From positions 62,001-126,000 of the forward strand of contig JAOARG010000017.1 of NCBI GenBank assembly GCA_025210655.1: a stretch of DNA of 64,000 nt, read 5' to 3'. Each line of letters starts with the position of its first letter. Position 1 is the first letter of the stretch. Positions 61,715 to 64,000 of the stretch are shown here, in pieces. A model generated the notes under the pieces. It was not told the DNA's origin and searched no databases. It worked only from the letters and a program-made list of their open reading frames with translations. The position numbers and the translations under genes were made by a program. The DNA is from Bacillota bacterium. Lineage in GTDB: Bacteria; Bacillota; Clostridia; Peptostreptococcales; Acidaminobacteraceae.

Positions 61715-62962
61715 ATGATCAGTTCTTTGCACTCAGTTAGATTAAATCAAGATTTATGTATTGGATGTACTAATTGCATTAAAAGCTGCCCTACTGAAGC
61801 TATACGGGTAAGAAATAAGAAAGCTAACATAATTGAAGGTAAATGTATCGATTGTGGAGAATGTATTAGAAAATGTCCTGAACATGCTAAAAAAAGCGTT
61901 ACTAGTTCACTACTTGAAATAGATAAATATAAATATAAAATTGCACTACCGGCACCTAGTTTATATTCTCAATTTGGAAAAAACGCTGATATCGGAAAAA
62001 TTCTAATGTCTCTTAAAAATTGCGGCTTTGACCATGTTTTCGAAGTATCAAAAGCGGCTGATATTGTAAGTGACTTTACTAGGGATTATATTGAAACTTC
62101 TGAGATCACACCTGTTATCTCTTCATCATGTCCCGTTGTGGTAAGGCTAATTCAAATAAAGTTTCCAAACCTTATTCCAAATCTTCTTCCATTTAATCCA
62201 CCGGTTGAAGTTGCTGCAAAGGCGGCTAGGAATAATGCAATGAGAGATCACGGTCTAAAAGCAGAAGATATAGGTATATTTTTTATCAGCCCTTGTCCTG
62301 CGAAAGTTACAACTTTAAAAAATCCAATAGGAATTGAAAAATCAAATATTGATGGCATGATTTCTTTCACTGAAATCTTCCCACATATAATAAAAAATAT
62401 GTCAGAAGAAAAATTGCCTTTCTACTTTTCTGGTAAAGGAATCGGTTGGGCTAAATCAGGTGGAGAAACATCTTCACTAAGGATTAATGATTATATATGT
62501 GTTGATGGTATTGAGAATGTAATTAATATTCTTCACGATATTGAAGAGGAAAGATTAAGTGCTATTCAGTTTGCGGAACTATTGTCTTGTAAAAACGGAT
62601 GTGTTGGTGGTGTATTAACCATTGAAAATCCTTTTATAGCTAGAAGTATCATAAGACAATTTACTGAGAATTATAAGGATAGCGAGCAATCCAATAGTTG
62701 TGGTTTAATGCCTGAAGATACTGCATTTACAAAACCCATAAAAAAGAAATGTGTCAACCTCTTTGGAAAAGATATAAAAGTTGCACTAGAAAAAATGAAT
62801 GAGGTTAAAGAAATAAAGAAGAAACTTCCTAGCCTTGACTGTGGAGCTTGTGGTTCACCATCATGTCAAGTTATGGCTGAAGATATAGTTTTGGGAGAAA
62901 CGACCCTAAACGATTGTATGGTTCTTTTCAAGGAACAGTTTGAAAAGAATGATAAAGAATAA
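61715..62962 (+). CDS. [FeFe]-hydrogenase-like iron-sulfur protein (sensory HsfB-type without PAS domain)
   Basis: 415 residues. Two ferredoxin-type clusters (C15, C18, C21, C25 and C44, C47, C50, C54), then a hydrogenase large-subunit domain with H-cluster-type cysteines in SSSCPVV, SPCPAKV and SCKNGC, then a C-terminal four-iron domain DCGACGSPSCQ. This is the order found in the group C (HsfB) sensory hydrogenases, but the PAS domain and the phosphatase or kinase partners usual there are absent. Probably a H2 or redox sensor rather than a catabolic hydrogenase (inference). GGAGG precedes the ATG. Confidence 0.83.
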   Translation: MISSLHSVRLNQDLCIGCTNCIKSCPTEAIRVRNKKANIIEGKCIDCGECIRKCPEHAKKSVTSSLLEIDKYKYKIALPAPSLYSQFGKNADIGKILMSLKNCGFDHVFEVSKAADIVSDFTRDYIETSEITPVISSSCPVVVRLIQIKFPNLIPNLLPFNPPVEVAAKAARNNAMRDHGLKAEDIGIFFISPCPAKVTTLKNPIGIEKSNIDGMISFTEIFPHIIKNMSEEKLPFYFSGKGIGWAKSGGETSSLRINDYICVDGIENVINILHDIEEERLSAIQFAELLSCKNGCVGGVLTIENPFIARSIIRQFTENYKDSEQSNSCGLMPEDTAFTKPIKKKCVNLFGKDIKVALEKMNEVKEIKKKLPSLDCGACGSPSCQVMAEDIVLGETTLNDCMVLFKEQFEKNDKE

Positions 62963-62971
62963 TAGAATAAC

Positions 62972-63018
62972 AAAAGCCTGAGTAATAAGATTAATATTCT
63001 TATTTATTCAGGCTTTTC
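62972..63018 (+). terminator. intrinsic terminator after the hydrogenase-like gene
   Basis: AAAAGCCTGA pairs with TCAGGCTTTT and the stem continues inward through TAATAAGA/TCTTATT. Confidence 0.85.
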
Positions 63019-63102
63019 TTCATATACCCTATTTACTTTTCCCATGATCCCATTATAAAAGTATTTTGAACTTTCCAAGTTATTACCCCCTACAATTTTT
63101 TA

Positions 63103-63636
63103 TTATAGTGCACTTGATGTTGAAATTTTTCCATTTACTTTAGTTAAGTTTTTTATCTTAAGTGTTGGTTCTTCAATTTGATTTTCATCTAAAAGTTGCT
63201 GTAATACCTTAAACTCTTTTCTATCCATAACTACTTCAATCTTGTGTCTCTTATCTCCATTTTGTCCCCTTGCAAGATAAGAATTCACTGTATACCCCAT
63301 GCTCCTTAAACTATCTGCAATGGTAACAACCTTGTCCCTATTTGAGAAAAATAAGTCTACCTCAATTATCCCTAGAGCAATTCTTTCTTCTATTCTATTA
63401 CCTAGAAATACACCAAAAGTTTTCCCTAAAGCAAAGGCTATCGAAAACTCGTATCCAGTAGAACTTGTAACTTTCGTAAGTACAAATGCAAATATTATTG
63501 CATCAATAAATACTAAAAAATATACAGGGTTCATTATTTTCTTAGACATCAATATAGTTTTCAATGTAGATAAGATATTTGTTACTGAAGTAATTATAAA
63601 CAAACTTACTAAAGCTATTATTGTATTCATTTCCAT
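63103..63636 (-). CDS. DUF5698/DUF2179 membrane protein
   Basis: 177 residues: two or three N-terminal helices (about 5-75, ALVSLFIITSVTNILSTLKTI and YFLVFIDAIIFAFVL) with the GKTFGVFLGNRIEERIALG segment of DUF5698, and a C-terminal soluble DUF2179 domain (about 105-165, DSLRSMGYTVNSYLARGQNGDKRHKIEVVMDR). Family function unknown. The ATG at 63636 is chosen because the first ATG (63642) is only a base or two from GGAGGA. Confidence 0.8.
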   Translation of the reverse strand: MEMNTIIALVSLFIITSVTNILSTLKTILMSKKIMNPVYFLVFIDAIIFAFVLTKVTSSTGYEFSIAFALGKTFGVFLGNRIEERIALGIIEVDLFFSNRDKVVTIADSLRSMGYTVNSYLARGQNGDKRHKIEVVMDRKEFKVLQQLLDENQIEEPTLKIKNLTKVNGKISTSSAL

Positions 63637-63804
63637 AAACATTCCTCCTTAATTTTCACAAGTTTTATCCAATTTATTATTTTTTTCGCACAACAAATAA
63701 GCCTAGAGAAATTCTAAGATCATATGTTTTTCGCTTTTCAAAATACGGAAATCATTTTTCGAATCAGGTATATGACAGATTTTGATATGGCAAAAGCCAT
63801 AAAG

Positions 63805-63860
63805 AAAATTTGGATAACACTTATGATGTGAATTTACTTCGCATTATGATATCAAATTTT
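63805..63860. other. long imperfect hairpin in the gap before the last gene
   Basis: AAAATTTG-ATA pairs with TATCAAATTTT and the inner ATGATGTGAA with TTCGCATTAT, giving a stem of over 20 pairs with a small loop. It lies upstream of the promoter at 63885-63913. Apart from this the 63637-63942 gap shows only a small ATGGC/GCCAT hairpin. Confidence 0.45.
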
Positions 63861-63884
63861 AATATACTTGTCAAATGCTTTTTG

Positions 63885-63913
63885 TTGATTTTTTATTTTT
63901 TTTTTGATATGAT
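63885..63913 (+). promoter_or_regulatory. promoter for the last (partial) gene
   Basis: -35 TTGATT (63885-63890), a T-rich 17-base spacer, -10 TATGAT (63908-63913), 30 bases before the ATG. Confidence 0.6.
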
Positions 63914-63942
63914 AACATGACAATATTTTTAAGGAGAACTAT

Positions 63943-64000
63943 ATGAATACTAATAAAGCAGCCCTTGCTGAATATATAATAAATGAAGATGAATTAATGG
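63943..64000 (+). CDS. start of an unidentified gene, cut by the window edge
   Basis: ATG at 63943 with AAGGAG 6 bases upstream and a promoter before it. Nineteen codons are visible, starting MNTNKAALAEYIINEDEL; too short to assign a family. Confidence 0.6.
   Translation, partial: MNTNKAALAEYIINEDELM

Noticed and set aside
1-64000. tRNA, rRNA, insertion sequence transposase or prophage genes
   Set aside because: Scanned for by eye; no cloverleaf with conserved TTCRA, no rRNA sequence, and no transposase, integrase or phage structural protein was recognised among the frames.

Overview
This is AT-rich, low-GC DNA from an anaerobic Firmicute of the Clostridia/Tissierellia type. The pointers are the gene content (a meso-DAP-type mur cluster, a clostridial shikimate operon, a SAM-I riboswitch over metF-metH, a c-di-GMP-I riboswitch, an [FeFe]-hydrogenase-like protein) and a peroxiredoxin whose catalytic codon is UGA. 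That UGA implies that the organism decodes selenocysteine, as known for amino-acid-fermenting clostridia. I do not name a species.

Layout. 1-8.9 kb: the division and cell-wall (dcw) cluster on the minus strand (mraZ, rsmH, ftsL-like, ftsI/spoVD-like, murE, murF, mraY, murD cut by the window edge), with four MraZ boxes in front of mraZ and an internal terminator and promoter before murE. 9-14.8 kb: a peptidase S51 homologue, lgt, two M16 peptidase-like genes and ychF. 15.2-20.7 kb: an accessory island with two tandem DUF262 + HEPN gene pairs and an adenine-specific DNA methyltransferase, probably a defence locus. 20.9-24 kb: a gene-poor, repeat-rich zone with a lipoprotein and a small membrane protein. 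24-28 kb: an EAL phosphodiesterase behind a c-di-GMP-I riboswitch, ilvE and a small membrane protein. 28-37 kb: the aromatic amino acid operon aroF-tyrA-aroB-aroA-aroC-pheA-aroK-aroQ, preceded by a leader peptide packed with Phe, Tyr and Trp codons plus an intrinsic terminator, with aroE upstream. 37-43 kb: a class V aminotransferase/desulfurase-like enzyme, an HD-GYP phosphodiesterase, a UPF0173 hydrolase, a TetR regulator and mnmA. 43-50 kb: a thioredoxin-reductase-like and glutaredoxin-like redox pair, a Rossmann/chemoreceptor fusion, XdhC, and a FecCD-type ABC importer with an NTPase (probably molybdate/tungstate). 50-54.5 kb: metF, a separate MetH activation domain and metH. 54.5-64 kb: a LUD protein, a HAD phosphatase, a GGDEF cyclase, a DUF4438 protein, proS, a flavin reductase, the selenocysteine peroxiredoxin, the hydrogenase-like Fe-S protein, a DUF5698/DUF2179 membrane protein and the start of an unknown gene.

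The main unexplained signals are these. (1) A family of about 165-180-bp multi-hairpin elements, with at least five copies at 13.3, 15.0, 20.9, 22.9 and 23.8 kb. Short linkers built on CTAGAC and TAGACGCGA are conserved, while the stems differ in sequence from copy to copy yet remain paired. Two copies flank the DUF262/HEPN island in opposite orientation. (2) The duplicated DUF262-HEPN module itself. (3) An aromatic leader-peptide attenuator in a clostridial aro operon. (4) A Sec-peroxiredoxin that has also lost the usual C-terminal resolving cysteine.

Several parts connect. Three c-di-GMP turnover enzymes (EAL, HD-GYP, GGDEF) and one c-di-GMP riboswitch lie in the same window. The redox pair at 43.2-44.9 kb resembles a split AhpF and could reduce the peroxiredoxin at 61 kb. 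Reading was by eye; pairings, motif identities and family names were not checked by any search.
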